Source of the DNA: Nocardia wallacei | GTDB taxonomy: Bacteria > Actinomycetota > Actinomycetes > Mycobacteriales > Mycobacteriaceae | DNA length: 64,000 nt | Assembly: GCF_029868745.1 (NCBI RefSeq) | Contig: NZ_JARWOP010000235.1 | Coordinates: 1-64,000 of the forward strand | Direction: 5' to 3' | Shown: positions 25,731 through 33,969 of the stretch, piece after piece | Numbering within the stretch: the stretch's first letter is position 1 | How the letters are laid out: each line of letters opens with the position of its first letter | Position numbers and translations under genes: made by a program | The notes under the pieces: model-generated | The model's database searches: none | Seen by the model: the letters and a program-made list of their open reading frames with translations, nothing else | What the model was told of the DNA's origin: nothing

Positions 25731-25875
25731 GCTGACCTTCGCGCCGATCCCGCTCACAGGAACGCGGGCTAATATGCGCAGTACACCCGTGCGGGTGAAC
25801 GTTCACACAGCATCCGCAGGGCCCGGACCGCCCGCTCGGGGGCGGCCCGGGGAGCAGGCACAAGAGGGGTTGCCA

Positions 25876-26685
25876 GTGGAGAGGCCGGCGTGGGCGCCCG
25901 AGGGCGTGGACATGAGCCGGGCGAGTCCGGCTCGGATGTACGACGCCCTGCTGGGCGGGTCGCACAATTTCGAGGTCGACCGGTTCGCCGCGGAAGCGGG
26001 CAAGCGGCTCGTGCCCGACCTGCCCCGATTGGCCCTGAGCAACCGGGCATTCCTGCGCCGGGCGGTCCGCTTCCTCGCCGACCGCGGCATCCGGCAGTTC
26101 CTCGACGTCGGCTCGGGCATCCCGACCGCGGGCAACGTGCACGAGGTGGCGCAGGCGATCGATCCGGCCATCCGGGTGCTCTACGTCGACATCGATCCCG
26201 TGGCCGTCACGCACGCGCGCACCATCCTGGTGGGCAACGACCGCGCCGACGCGATCCAGGCGGACCTGCGCAAGCCGGACGAGTTGCTCGCCCGGACCGA
26301 AGATTCGGGTCTGATCGACTTCACCGAGCCGGTGGGGCTGCTGCTGGTCGCGGTGCTGCATCTGCTGCAGGACGCCGACCTGCCGAGGGAGCGGGTGACG
26401 GCACTGCGCGAGGCGGTGCCGGCGGGCAGCCACGTGGCCATCTCGCACCTGACCTCGGCACAGCGCCCGGAGGATGCCGCCCGGCTCGGCGACCATTCCG
26501 CCAACGAGAGCCGCGTCGGCATCCGCTTCCGCGACCGCGCGGCCATCACCGACCTGTTCACCGGCTGGGAACTGGTCGAGCCGGGCGTGGTCGAGATACC
26601 GCAGTGGCGACCGGAATCCGAGCGCGATCTGCATGAGGCGCCCGGCCGTTCGCTCGGCCTGGCGGGCGTAGGCTTACGGGTCTGA
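25876..26685 (+). CDS. SAM-dependent methyltransferase of the DUF574 (PF04672) type
   Basis: GTG 25876 is chosen because AAGAGGGG lies 6 bases upstream and the conserved family start (SRASPARMYDALLGG) follows; the longer upstream reading is proline-rich. The 269-residue product has FLDVGSGIPTAGNVHEVA (SAM-binding motif I) near 76-93 and YVDIDPVAVTHAR near 108-120. This family is expanded in actinomycetes and its substrates are mostly unknown. It lies 31 bp upstream of the diguanylate cyclase gene on the same strand, a possible two-gene unit. Confidence 0.85.
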   Translation: MERPAWAPEGVDMSRASPARMYDALLGGSHNFEVDRFAAEAGKRLVPDLPRLALSNRAFLRRAVRFLADRGIRQFLDVGSGIPTAGNVHEVAQAIDPAIRVLYVDIDPVAVTHARTILVGNDRADAIQADLRKPDELLARTEDSGLIDFTEPVGLLLVAVLHLLQDADLPRERVTALREAVPAGSHVAISHLTSAQRPEDAARLGDHSANESRVGIRFRDRAAITDLFTGWELVEPGVVEIPQWRPESERDLHEAPGRSLGLAGVGLRV

Positions 26686-26715
26686 GCAGGGCATTCGAGT
26701 AGGCAGGTGCAGTAG

Positions 26716-28014
26716 GTGGCGGCGCGCGAGGTGACACGGCGGTGGGCCGACGCGCTCGACGGCGTCGTCGCGCCGACCCTCACCCGGACCCAGATCGAGG
26801 ACCTGCTCAGCGATCTGTGCGAGCAACTGCTGGCCGTGCTGCGCGGTGGCGACGACCCTGCCATGGTGGCCCGGTCCGCGGCGACGGCGCTGGTCGCCGC
26901 CAACTACAAGGACTCGGCGGCGGTCGCCCGGAGCGTGCCGATCATCTGCCGCGACATGGTCGAGGCGCTGTGCCCGCAGCGTGCGGGGGCCGAGTACGAG
27001 CGGCTGCGGGACCGGGCCGTCACCGTCGCGGCCGAGTTCGCGGCCGGATTCACCGCGGCGCTGCGGACCAGGGCGCTGACCGAGCAGGAGGCGACGCTGA
27101 CCGCCGCGCTGGGCGCGGTCGAGCAGGCGCAGGCCCAGCGACAGTTGTCGGAGGCGCGTTTCGCGGCGATCTTCGCCGGCGCCTCGGTCGGTATCGGAAC
27201 CATCGATGCCGCGACCGGCACGGTGCTGGACGTGAACGCGGCGATGGCCGAAATGCTCGGCGTCCCAGCGGGATTCATTCCCGGCCGCACGGTCGCCGAG
27301 GTGCTGGGCGCGGACAATATCGGCCCGGCCTACGCACAGTTCCAGCAGTTGATGGCGGGCCGGATCGACCGGTTCCGGATAGAGACCAAGACCCTGCGGC
27401 CCGACGGCACCACGGCCATCATCGACCTTTCGATGTCGGCGGTGCGGGACGCGCGCGGGCAGATCCGCTTCCTCATCGGCGTCTCCGTCGACATCACCGA
27501 ACGCCAAGCGCTCGCCGATCGGCTGTGGCACGACGCCCACCACGACAACCTGACCGGCCTGGCGAACCGGGTGCTGTTCTTCGACCGGCTCGCGCACGCC
27601 ACCCCGCCCATCGGCCTGTGCTACCTGGATCTGGACGGATTCAAGGAGGTCAACGACGAGCACGGGCACACCGTCGGCGACCGGGTGCTGCGCGCCGTCG
27701 CCGAACGGTTGCGGGCCGCCGCGTCCCCCGACGGCCTGGCCGCGCGGCTCGGCGGCGACGAATTCATCGTGCTGCGCGAGCGGTGCACCGGAGCCGAGCA
27801 GTTGGTGTCGCTGTCGGGGCGGCTGCTCGCCGCGCTGGCCGAGCCGATCATCGTTGCCGGGCAATCGATTTCGGTCGGCGCGTCGGTGGGCACGGCGCTG
27901 GTGACCCAGCATCCCGACGCCATCGACGATCTCATGCACACCGTCGATACCGCCATGTACCGCAACAAGGCCGCGCGGCACCGGCCGGGTTCACGTTCAC
28001 GCCAGCACCAATAG
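26716..28014 (+). CDS. PAS-GGDEF diguanylate cyclase
   Basis: 432 residues from GTG 26716. The alpha-helical N-terminus (1-125) is unrecognised and may be a sensor. A PAS domain spans about 140-265 (SEARFAAIFAGASVGIGTID, ending DITERQ). The GGDEF domain (about 275-425) keeps the active-site LGGDEFIVL near 345, which binds GTP and Mg2+, so it should make cyclic di-GMP. No EAL domain is fused. No RxxD inhibitory site could be confirmed by eye. Cytoplasmic, probably responding to a small ligand or redox state through PAS. Confidence 0.9.
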   Translation: MAAREVTRRWADALDGVVAPTLTRTQIEDLLSDLCEQLLAVLRGGDDPAMVARSAATALVAANYKDSAAVARSVPIICRDMVEALCPQRAGAEYERLRDRAVTVAAEFAAGFTAALRTRALTEQEATLTAALGAVEQAQAQRQLSEARFAAIFAGASVGIGTIDAATGTVLDVNAAMAEMLGVPAGFIPGRTVAEVLGADNIGPAYAQFQQLMAGRIDRFRIETKTLRPDGTTAIIDLSMSAVRDARGQIRFLIGVSVDITERQALADRLWHDAHHDNLTGLANRVLFFDRLAHATPPIGLCYLDLDGFKEVNDEHGHTVGDRVLRAVAERLRAAASPDGLAARLGGDEFIVLRERCTGAEQLVSLSGRLLAALAEPIIVAGQSISVGASVGTALVTQHPDAIDDLMHTVDTAMYRNKAARHRPGSRSRQHQ

Positions 28015-28021
28015 CGGCCGC

Positions 28022-28231
28022 TTAAAAGTCCATGCCGCCGAGCCCGCGCGGGGAGGACTCCGGCTCGCCCCGCGGCCGGTCCGTGGTGAGTGAACTGTGC
28101 TCGGCTCCGGAATCCCTATCCGATGCCGAGACCAGCCGGAGGTGGCGGCGAGCGCCGGGCCGGTGATCACGCCGGAGCGCCGACTCCGCCAGCGCCGTAA
28201 TCCGCTGCCATGCCCTCGTGACGGCTCGCAT
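28022..28231 (-). CDS. Small hypothetical protein (69 aa) ending in GGMDF
   Basis: ATG 28231 is preceded by GAGGAGT at an ideal distance and the frame closes with TAA at 28022, 7 bp from the cyclase stop. The product is basic in the N-terminal half and acidic/proline-rich later, ending RGLGGMDF. The tail resembles the C-terminus of bacterial GroEL (GGMDF), but no other chaperonin sequence is present. The good ribosome-binding site argues that it is real; the short length and lack of family argue against. Confidence 0.4.
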   Translation of the reverse strand: MRAVTRAWQRITALAESALRRDHRPGARRHLRLVSASDRDSGAEHSSLTTDRPRGEPESSPRGLGGMDF

Positions 28232-28315
28232 GGGCGTTCACTCCTCGCGACGACGGTGTGTACGTCTCGCGCATACCCGCCACGGGCCGAACTATGCGAA
28301 CACCCCGGCACTTCC

Positions 28316-29050
28316 TCACCGGCCGGGCGCGGCGCGGCTTGTGGAGAGCGGGGAATCGGTTTCGGCCAGGTAGGCGATCGCCTGGTACAGGTCCGGGAGG
28401 ACGCGGTGTGCCAGGTGCCGGGTTTCGGTGGTGGGATCGACCAGGTCCGGGATGAGCAGGCAGCGCAGGCCGGCGGCGTGTGCGGCGCGTAAGCCGTTCG
28501 GTGAATCTTCCAGTGCCAGTGTGTATTCCGGCTCGGCGGCGAGGGCCGCCGTCGCGGTCAGATACGGCTCGGGGTGCGGTTTGCCCTGCCGGACGTCCTG
28601 CCGGGTCACTACCGCGTCGAAGCGTTCCGCGATGCCGGCCGCGCGCAGATGGTGATCTGTGCGCGCGCGTCCCGAGGAGGTCGCGATCGCGCGCGGTAGC
28701 GCCCGCGCGTCCAGTTCGTCCAGAATCTCGGGCACTCCCGGCTTGAGGGTCAGGCGCCCGTCGTCGACGAGCCGGGCCAGCGTGCTCTCGTGACGAGCGA
28801 AGAACTCCTCGACCGGGAACTCCGGCCCGTAGGTGGCGGTGACGAGGGCGCGCGAGCGGTCGGCGGGTTGCCCGATCATGCTGCGGCAGAACTCCGGCGG
28901 CACTTCGTAACCCAGCTCCGCGGCCGCACCGGTCAGCGACTCGAGCGCCAGCCGCTCGGAGTCCAGCAGCAGGCCGTCCATATCGAAAACCACTGCGCGC
29001 ACCGGTTTCTCGGTGGTCACCGCGGTCGGCTCCGCGTCCTCGGCACTCAT
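28316..29050 (-). CDS. HAD-superfamily hydrolase, beta-phosphoglucomutase-like
   Basis: ATG 29050 is preceded by GGGAGGGCAGG; 244 residues. HAD motif I FDMDGLLLDS (nucleophile D23, acid D25) is intact, with motif II TSSGRAR near 128, the motif III lysine in GKPHPEPY near 163 and motif IV LEDSPNGLRAA near 183. The long cap between 35 and 100 puts it in subfamily I of phosphatases/phosphomutases. Substrates are usually small sugar phosphates; not assignable here. Divergent from the dihydrofolate reductase gene. Confidence 0.88.
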   Translation of the reverse strand: MSAEDAEPTAVTTEKPVRAVVFDMDGLLLDSERLALESLTGAAAELGYEVPPEFCRSMIGQPADRSRALVTATYGPEFPVEEFFARHESTLARLVDDGRLTLKPGVPEILDELDARALPRAIATSSGRARTDHHLRAAGIAERFDAVVTRQDVRQGKPHPEPYLTATAALAAEPEYTLALEDSPNGLRAAHAAGLRCLLIPDLVDPTTETRHLAHRVLPDLYQAIAYLAETDSPLSTSRAAPGR

Positions 29051-29190
29051 CCTGCCCTCCCTTCGATCCGGCGGCCGTTGCCGCCGCATCCCCGCCACAC
29101 TGTCACGAGACGACTCCACCCGCGCGGCGGCCACCCCGCGCACCACGCCGACAGACCGATTGCTCGTCAATAGCTAGGACGGCCGATCCG

Positions 29191-29727
29191 GTGGCTATCC
29201 TGAGCCTCGTGAGCCCAGCGACCACCCCCACCGGCAAGCGGACCATCGGTCTGATCTGGGCGCAGACCCGGTCGGGCGTCATCGGCGCGAACGGCACCGT
29301 GCCGTGGCACATCCCGGAGGACCTGGCGCACTTCCAGGAGATCATCACCGGCCGCGCGGTCGTCATGGGCCGCAAGACCTGGGACGCGCTGCCCGCGGAG
29401 GCGCGCGTCGAGGAGGGTCGGCGCACCCTCGTCGTCACCCGCGATCCGGACTGGTCCGCCCCGGGCGCCGAGCGTGCCGCCTCGATCGAGGAAGCGCTGA
29501 CCGCCACCGATCCCGACGAGGTGTGGGTGATCGGCGGCGGCGAGACCCTCCGCACGGCAATGCCTTACGCCACGGTGATCTCGGTGACGGAGGTATCCGC
29601 CGACGTGACCGGTGACGTGTACGCGCCGCAGATCTCGCGCGAGTTCGTCATGGCCTTCACCACCGGGCTGTCGAAGTCGTCGAACGGCAAGGACTACTAC
29701 GTTTTCCGCAGCTACGCCAGGCCGTAG
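29191..29727 (+). CDS. folA: Dihydrofolate reductase
   Basis: 178 residues from GTG 29191; GTG 29209 is an equally possible start. It has the family pattern IGLIWAQ then GVIGANGTVPWHIPEDL (the conserved Asp of the folate site lies in this loop, about 35-45), VVMGRKTW near 58-64 for NADPH binding and WVIGGGETL near 111-119. It reduces dihydrofolate to tetrahydrofolate with NADPH. In many actinobacteria folA follows thyA; here no thymidylate synthase is adjacent, so another thymidylate arrangement is implied elsewhere in the genome. Confidence 0.94.
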   Translation: MAILSLVSPATTPTGKRTIGLIWAQTRSGVIGANGTVPWHIPEDLAHFQEIITGRAVVMGRKTWDALPAEARVEEGRRTLVVTRDPDWSAPGAERAASIEEALTATDPDEVWVIGGGETLRTAMPYATVISVTEVSADVTGDVYAPQISREFVMAFTTGLSKSSNGKDYYVFRSYARP

Positions 29728-29729
29728 GC

Positions 29730-30272
29730 TCACCCGAGCCGGTGCTCCTCGATCGGCGTGCTCAGGCCTACGCCGTTGAGGTCCAGGTACACCTGGCGTT
29801 CGGTGACGGACACCCCGACGGTATTGCGGCGTTCGACCTGCGCGACGACGGCGTCGACGAAGCCGGGATCGATGCCGTACAGCGGGATCGCCTCGGCGCG
29901 GTGAATGCGTTTGCCGCTCAGCTGCGCCAGCACCCGCGCGGGCTCGCGGTGGGTGTAGATGGCGACCCGATCGGCCAGTTTGCTGCCGCGATGCACGCGC
30001 TCGGCCGCGGGCGCGCCGATCTCGATCCAAGCGGTGAGCCGACCGGTGAGATCCCGCACCAGCACGGCGGGCTCGTCGGTGGACGACACGCCACCGTCGC
30101 TGAACGCGATGCCCTCTTCGTATTCGAGGAGATAGGCCAGCAGCCGGGTCACCATGAATTCGGCCGTTTCCGACGGGTGGCGCGCTACCCGCAGTTCGAC
30201 GTCCGCGTAGACGCCGCGGTCCACATCGGCGAGCTGGACGGCGAAGTTGTACACGGTCGCGCTGAGGGCCAT
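29730..30272 (-). CDS. YaeQ-family protein
   Basis: 180 residues from ATG 30272. The whole length matches the YaeQ fold: start MALSATVYNFAVQLADVDRG, RHPSETAEFMVTRLLAYLLEYEEG near 30-55, WIEIGAPAAERVHRGSKLAD near 81-100 and ERQVYLDLNGV near the C-terminus. YaeQ proteins have a PD-(D/E)XK nuclease-like fold; their role is unclear (linked to RfaH suppression in E. coli). Convergent with the dihydrofolate reductase gene, with 2 bp between stops, and 12 bp downstream of the oxygenase gene in the same direction. Confidence 0.92.
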   Translation of the reverse strand: MALSATVYNFAVQLADVDRGVYADVELRVARHPSETAEFMVTRLLAYLLEYEEGIAFSDGGVSSTDEPAVLVRDLTGRLTAWIEIGAPAAERVHRGSKLADRVAIYTHREPARVLAQLSGKRIHRAEAIPLYGIDPGFVDAVVAQVERRNTVGVSVTERQVYLDLNGVGLSTPIEEHRLG

Positions 30273-30284
30273 AGCCGCAGGAGC

Positions 30285-31316
30285 TTAGCCGCCCGCCACC
30301 GCTCGAGTACGTTCGGCCAGCACGTCGCCCCACCAGCGCTCGGCGACGGCCGGATGTGAGCGCAGCCAGCCGATCAGCGCGTTCTCGCCGTACTGCGCCA
30401 GTAGCGGATTGTCGGCGTCGGTGCTGACGCCGCGGGCCCGGGCCGCCAGTTCCGCCGGTAGCTCCAGCGGTTCGACCACGGCGTCCAGGCGCGGGCCGAG
30501 GAAGAACGGCACCGAGTAGCGGTCGACACCCGGCGGCGGGCTCAGCACGCGATGATTGGTCGCGGTCAGGTAGCCCTGGGTGGCGATCTCCAGCATCTCG
30601 CCGATATTGAACACGAAGCTGCCCGCGACCGGCACCGCATCGATCCAGCCGTCCGGGCCCTGCACCTGGAGGCCGCCGACCTCGTCCTGCTGTAGCAGGG
30701 CCAGGTAGCCGTAGTCCTTGTGCGCGCCGACTCCTTGATCGTCGCCGGTGTCGCGGCCGGGATAGTGGATGATCTTGATGTGCGCCGACGCCTCCTCGTC
30801 GAACCAGGCGTCGAAATAGCCCTCGTCCTGGCCGAGCGCTACGGCCAACGCGCGCAACACTTCCCGGCTCACCCGCAGCACCTCCGCCTGCCAGGCCAGC
30901 GTCGTCGCGCGGAGTCGCGGCAGCGCCGCGGGCCACTGGTTGGGACCGATCAGCCGCTGCCACGCGGGCTGTCCGGGCGCGGACGGGAGGGGCTCGCGCT
31001 CGGGACCGATGTCGATCTGCTCGCGTCGGTCGGGCGAACCGGCGGTGTATTCGTGACCGGTACCGGTGTACCCGCGGAACTGCGGGGAGTGGATGTTCTC
31101 GATCTCCAGCCGTTGTTCCAGCGGCAGCGCGAAGAACTGCTTCGCCACCTCGAAAATTCCATTGGTCAACGACTCCGGAACTCCGTGGCCCACGACGTAG
31201 AAGAACCCGATTTCGTGTGCGGCATAACGCAATTCGTCCAGAAATCGCGCACGTTCCGCGGTTGTCCCGCGGAAGCGCGAAATGTCGATGAGCGGCAGGC
31301 GGGCGTTCACACGCAC
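30285..31316 (-). CDS. Isopenicillin N synthase-like Fe(II)/2-oxoglutarate oxygenase
   Basis: GTG 31316 is used; GTG 31310 is also possible and neither has a strong ribosome-binding site, while TACGAT just upstream hints at leaderless transcription. The 343-residue protein has a DIOX_N-type start (LPLIDISRFRG), GFFYVVGHGVPES near 37-49, the iron-binding H199-x-D201 in AHKDYG, H255 in TNHRVL and the oxoglutarate-binding R266 in DRYSVPFF. It hydroxylates or oxidatively modifies a small substrate; the identity is open. A palindrome and a TetR gene lie in the divergent direction, suggesting joint control. Confidence 0.9.
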   Translation of the reverse strand: MRVNARLPLIDISRFRGTTAERARFLDELRYAAHEIGFFYVVGHGVPESLTNGIFEVAKQFFALPLEQRLEIENIHSPQFRGYTGTGHEYTAGSPDRREQIDIGPEREPLPSAPGQPAWQRLIGPNQWPAALPRLRATTLAWQAEVLRVSREVLRALAVALGQDEGYFDAWFDEEASAHIKIIHYPGRDTGDDQGVGAHKDYGYLALLQQDEVGGLQVQGPDGWIDAVPVAGSFVFNIGEMLEIATQGYLTATNHRVLSPPPGVDRYSVPFFLGPRLDAVVEPLELPAELAARARGVSTDADNPLLAQYGENALIGWLRSHPAVAERWWGDVLAERTRAVAGG

Positions 31317-31406
31317 GATCGTAGGGACGGCCGTCGCGGCGGGAAACCGTTCCGCTCGAGGTGAACGCAAGCACCGGCGAGCTCAGCGGCTGCGCCGGAT
31401 AGAATA

Positions 31407-31421
31407 TGGAGAACATCTCCA
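31407..31421. promoter_or_regulatory. 15-bp perfect palindrome, putative TetR operator
   Basis: TGGAGA-ACA-TCTCCA is perfect over 6-bp arms. It lies 90 bp from the oxygenase start and 49 bp before the divergent TetR gene, with AGAATAT (a -10-like box) immediately to its left. A position between divergent regulator and target genes is typical for TetR autoregulation. Confidence 0.65.
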
Positions 31422-31469
31422 CTTACGCAAGACCGAACGGGGAGTTCATCCGTTCTCGATGGAGGAACC

Positions 31470-32051
31470 GTGGACGCATCGCCGACAACGACGCCGACGG
31501 CGCGGCCGATGCGCGCCGACGCCCGCCGCAACTACGAGCGCATCATCGAGTGCGCGCGCGAGGCGTTCGCCGAGCACGGCCCGCAGGCCCCGCTGGACGA
31601 TATCGCCCGCCGGGCCGGTGTCGGGCCGGGCACGCTGTACCGGCATTTCCCGCAGCGCGACGCGCTGATCGAGGCGGTCTACCGATCCAGCATCGAGGGG
31701 CTGGCCGCCGAGGCCCACAAGCTCGTCGAGACCCGCTCCCCCACAGACGCTTTGGAGCAGTGGTTCCGGGCCCAGGTCGACTTCGTGATGGACAAGCGCA
31801 GTCTCGCGGCCACGCTCAAGGCCGCCATCGACCGCGACTCCGCGACCTTCACCCTCTGCTCGAGCCTGATCACCGACGCGGCCGCCGCCGTCCTGCGTCC
31901 CACCCAGGAGGCGGGACTGGTCCGCGACGACATCCAGCCGCGCGATCTGCTGCGCCTGGGGCACGGCATCGGCGTCGCCTGCGAAACCTCCCCGGACGCC
32001 GCCGACCGGCTGATCTCGGTCACCCTCGCCGGGCTGCGCAGCCAGGCGTAG
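31470..32051 (+). CDS. TetR-family transcriptional regulator
   Basis: GTG 31470 with GGAGGA 4 bases upstream; 193 residues. The TetR_N domain covers about 18-65, with the HTH PLDDIARRAGVGPGTLYRHF at about 41-60. The C-terminal ligand domain is variable; LLRLGHGIGVACETSPDAADRL near 160-181 is typical of the SbtR/KstR-like C-terminal type. It probably represses itself and the divergent IPNS-like oxygenase gene through the palindrome between them. Confidence 0.93.
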   Translation: MDASPTTTPTARPMRADARRNYERIIECAREAFAEHGPQAPLDDIARRAGVGPGTLYRHFPQRDALIEAVYRSSIEGLAAEAHKLVETRSPTDALEQWFRAQVDFVMDKRSLAATLKAAIDRDSATFTLCSSLITDAAAAVLRPTQEAGLVRDDIQPRDLLRLGHGIGVACETSPDAADRLISVTLAGLRSQA

Positions 32052-32138
32052 CGGCTCCGTCGCGAGAAGCTGTCCCCGCCGCGAGCATCGTGGCAGTATC
32101 TAGTTTGCTGATCGTCAACTGTGTAACCGTCTCACAGG

Positions 32139-32795
32139 ATGGTGGCCGTGGAATCGATCGACCAGCAGCGTTCGGGCGCTGCCGAGGCATGGGGCAAGTT
32201 CCGCGCGCTGGGCGGTGTTCAACACCTGATCGACGGCGCTGCACCGGCCATCGCATTCCTTGTCGGGTACGCGACCGTGAACGCCAAAATCGGGGTTCTC
32301 CTCGCGCTGGCCGTCGCCGTCGGACTCGGCGCCTTTCGATTGCTGAAGGGTGACTCGGTGAAGGTGGTCGCGATCTCGGTGGCCGTGGTGGTGGTGTTCT
32401 CGCTGTTCGTCGGAATCACCGGCGAGGGCCGCGGTTTCTACCTGCCCGACCTGATCCTCTGCGCGGTATTCGCGGTCGCGTTCGGTCTCACGCTGCTCAC
32501 CGGGCGCCCGCTCACGCATTGGGTGTGCCGGCGCATCGGTCTCGAGCCCGCGGACGCGGCGGATCCCCGGGCCCGGCTGCGGCTGCATCGGCGGGTCACG
32601 CTGGCGTGGTTCGTGTTCTGGGCGGTGCACCTGGTGGTGATGGTGCCGCTGTACGTCGCGGACAAGGTGGTGCTGCTCGGCACGGTCGCGCTGGTACTGG
32701 GCAAACCCGCGCTGGTGGTGATGATCGCGGGCACCTGGCTGTGGGTGCGGCGATCGCTGCGGCACCCGACGCCGCGGCCTACGGTCGCACCATGA
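32139..32795 (+). CDS. DUF3159 membrane protein
   Basis: 218 residues from ATG 32139 (GTG 32148 is an alternative). Five to six membrane helices (about 32-55, 60-75, 78-95, 105-125, 150-175, 180-200). The layout and GRGFYLPDLILCAVFAVAFG near 98-117 match actinobacterial DUF3159 proteins. Function is unknown. Its stop overlaps the start of the next gene by 4 bp, forming a three-gene membrane-protein operon. Confidence 0.87.
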   Translation: MVAVESIDQQRSGAAEAWGKFRALGGVQHLIDGAAPAIAFLVGYATVNAKIGVLLALAVAVGLGAFRLLKGDSVKVVAISVAVVVVFSLFVGITGEGRGFYLPDLILCAVFAVAFGLTLLTGRPLTHWVCRRIGLEPADAADPRARLRLHRRVTLAWFVFWAVHLVVMVPLYVADKVVLLGTVALVLGKPALVVMIAGTWLWVRRSLRHPTPRPTVAP

Positions 32796-33136
32796 CCGAG
32801 GAACAGGACGACGAGGACCTCGACTATCGCTTCACGCTGGCCAACGAGCGCACCTTCCTGGCGTGGATCCGCACGGCGCTCGGGTTGCTGGCCGGTGGTG
32901 TCGCCGTGCATACGCTGGCCCAGCCGTTCCATCACGTCGGCCTGCGCCGGACGCTGGCGGTGAGTTGCATCGTGCTGGCGGTGCTGGTGTCGGTCGGGGC
33001 CTATACACATTGGCGGGACGTACAGCGGCGCATGCGGCGCGGTGAGCCGCTCGCCGACACGGTGATGGTGCCGCTGCTCGCCGTGGGCATCGCGGTCGTC
33101 TCCGTCGTGGCCGCGGTGGCGGTGCTCTACCGATGA
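32792..33136 (+). CDS. DUF202 (YidH-like) membrane protein 1
   Basis: 114 residues; ATG 32792 overlaps the previous stop. It has an acidic start (MTEEQDDEDLDYRFTLANER), the DUF202 signature RTFLAWIRTALGLLAGGVA near 20-38 and three membrane helices. This family is of unknown function and often occurs in pairs, as here with the next gene. Translational coupling on both sides suggests a hetero-oligomer. Confidence 0.9.
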   Translation: MTEEQDDEDLDYRFTLANERTFLAWIRTALGLLAGGVAVHTLAQPFHHVGLRRTLAVSCIVLAVLVSVGAYTHWRDVQRRMRRGEPLADTVMVPLLAVGIAVVSVVAAVAVLYR

Positions 33137-33441
33137 CCGCGCCGACACTCGCCGCCGAACGCACCGCGCTCGCCTGGCGCCGGACGGCCGTGGCGGCGAT
33201 GGGCACCTCGGCGCTGTTCGTGCACGAGACCGTGGTCACGGGGTGGCGCGCCGCGTCGGCGGCGCCGGTGGCCGCGGCGCTGGGACTGCTGGCCCTCGCG
33301 GTCGTCAGTTATGTGCGTAATCGTTCACTGCGGCACGGACATTGGGGACACGGGACGGCGGTTGTCGCGGTGACGACGGTCGCGGTCATCGGGGTCGCGA
33401 TCGTGGCGGCCGTGATCGGGTCCGTGAATCCCCTGTTCTAG
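33133..33441 (+). CDS. DUF202 membrane protein 2
   Basis: 102 residues; ATG 33133 overlaps the preceding stop (ATGA). AERTALAWRRTAVAAMGTSA near 8-27 is the DUF202 core, followed by two more helices and a His-rich turn (LRHGHWGHG near 66-74). Its 3' end overlaps the convergent MerR gene by about 117 bp, an unusually large overlap. Confidence 0.88.
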   Translation: MTAPTLAAERTALAWRRTAVAAMGTSALFVHETVVTGWRAASAAPVAAALGLLALAVVSYVRNRSLRHGHWGHGTAVVAVTTVAVIGVAIVAAVIGSVNPLF

Positions 33442-33870
33442 CGCGGCGTGCGGGAAGGATTCTGGCGCGTCGAGGTCGGGGCGGAACTGCCGGGCGACGA
33501 AACGGGCGCAGTCCGGGCATTCGGCGATGACCGGGTGACGGCAGCTGAGGATGTGGGACAGGAAGCGGTCGGTGGCGCGCAGCAGCGCGATGCGGTCCCG
33601 GATTTCGGCGCGCTTGGCATCGATCAGCGCGATTCGGTCGTCGTGGCCGGCGTGGGCCATGCCGCGGATCCGGCTCAGTGACAGTCCGGTGCGTTGCAGT
33701 GTCCGGATCAGGCGCGCTTGATTCAGGGTCTGCTCGTCGTAGGTGCGGTGGCCCGACGGGCTGCGCGGCGGCGCGAGCAGGCCGACCGACTCCCAGTGCC
33801 GCAGCACGTGCGCGGCGATGCCGAGGGTGGCGGCGGCGTCGCCGATTCTCAGACCTGCCCTGGTACTCAC
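33325..33870 (-). CDS. MerR-family transcriptional regulator
   Basis: GTG 33870 is set by AGAGGAGA directly upstream; longer readings extend into the promoter. The 181-residue product has a MerR winged HTH (LRIGDAAATLGIAAHVLRHW at about 6-25, then SPSGHRTYDEQTLNQARLI), a dimerisation coil (about 60-95) and a Cys motif ECPDCARFV near 105-113 that could bind metal or thiol-reactive ligands. The C-terminal 40 residues are His/Asp-rich and may result from reading into the convergent gene. It is divergent from the MBL-fold gene, with an operator-like palindrome between. Confidence 0.88.
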   Translation of the reverse strand: MSTRAGLRIGDAAATLGIAAHVLRHWESVGLLAPPRSPSGHRTYDEQTLNQARLIRTLQRTGLSLSRIRGMAHAGHDDRIALIDAKRAEIRDRIALLRATDRFLSHILSCRHPVIAECPDCARFVARQFRPDLDAPESFPHAALEQGIHGPDHGRHDRDPDDRDRRHRDNRRPVSPMSVPQ

Positions 33871-33883
33871 GAATCTCCTCTTT

Positions 33884-33903
33884 ACTTCACGTCGACATGA
33901 AGT
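33884..33903. promoter_or_regulatory. MerR-type operator within the MBL-gene promoter
   Basis: ACTTCA-C-GTCGAC-A-TGAAGT is a 20-bp dyad with one mismatched pair. It sits between TTTACT (33881-33886, -35-like) and TTTTAC/TTACGG (33904 onward, -10-like), giving the long 18-19-bp spacer typical of MerR-activated promoters. It lies 14 bp from the MerR start and 67 bp from the MBL-fold start. Confidence 0.7.
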
Positions 33904-33969
33904 TTTACGGTGACACCGAGGGTAGCGGCGGGGACGGTCCCGCCGCCTCGGCATCGAACGGAGGACCGC

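Noticed and set aside
28022..28231. GroEL fragment suggested by the GGMDF ending
   Set aside because: Only the last five residues match; no ATPase or apical-domain sequence is present, so it is listed as a small hypothetical gene instead.
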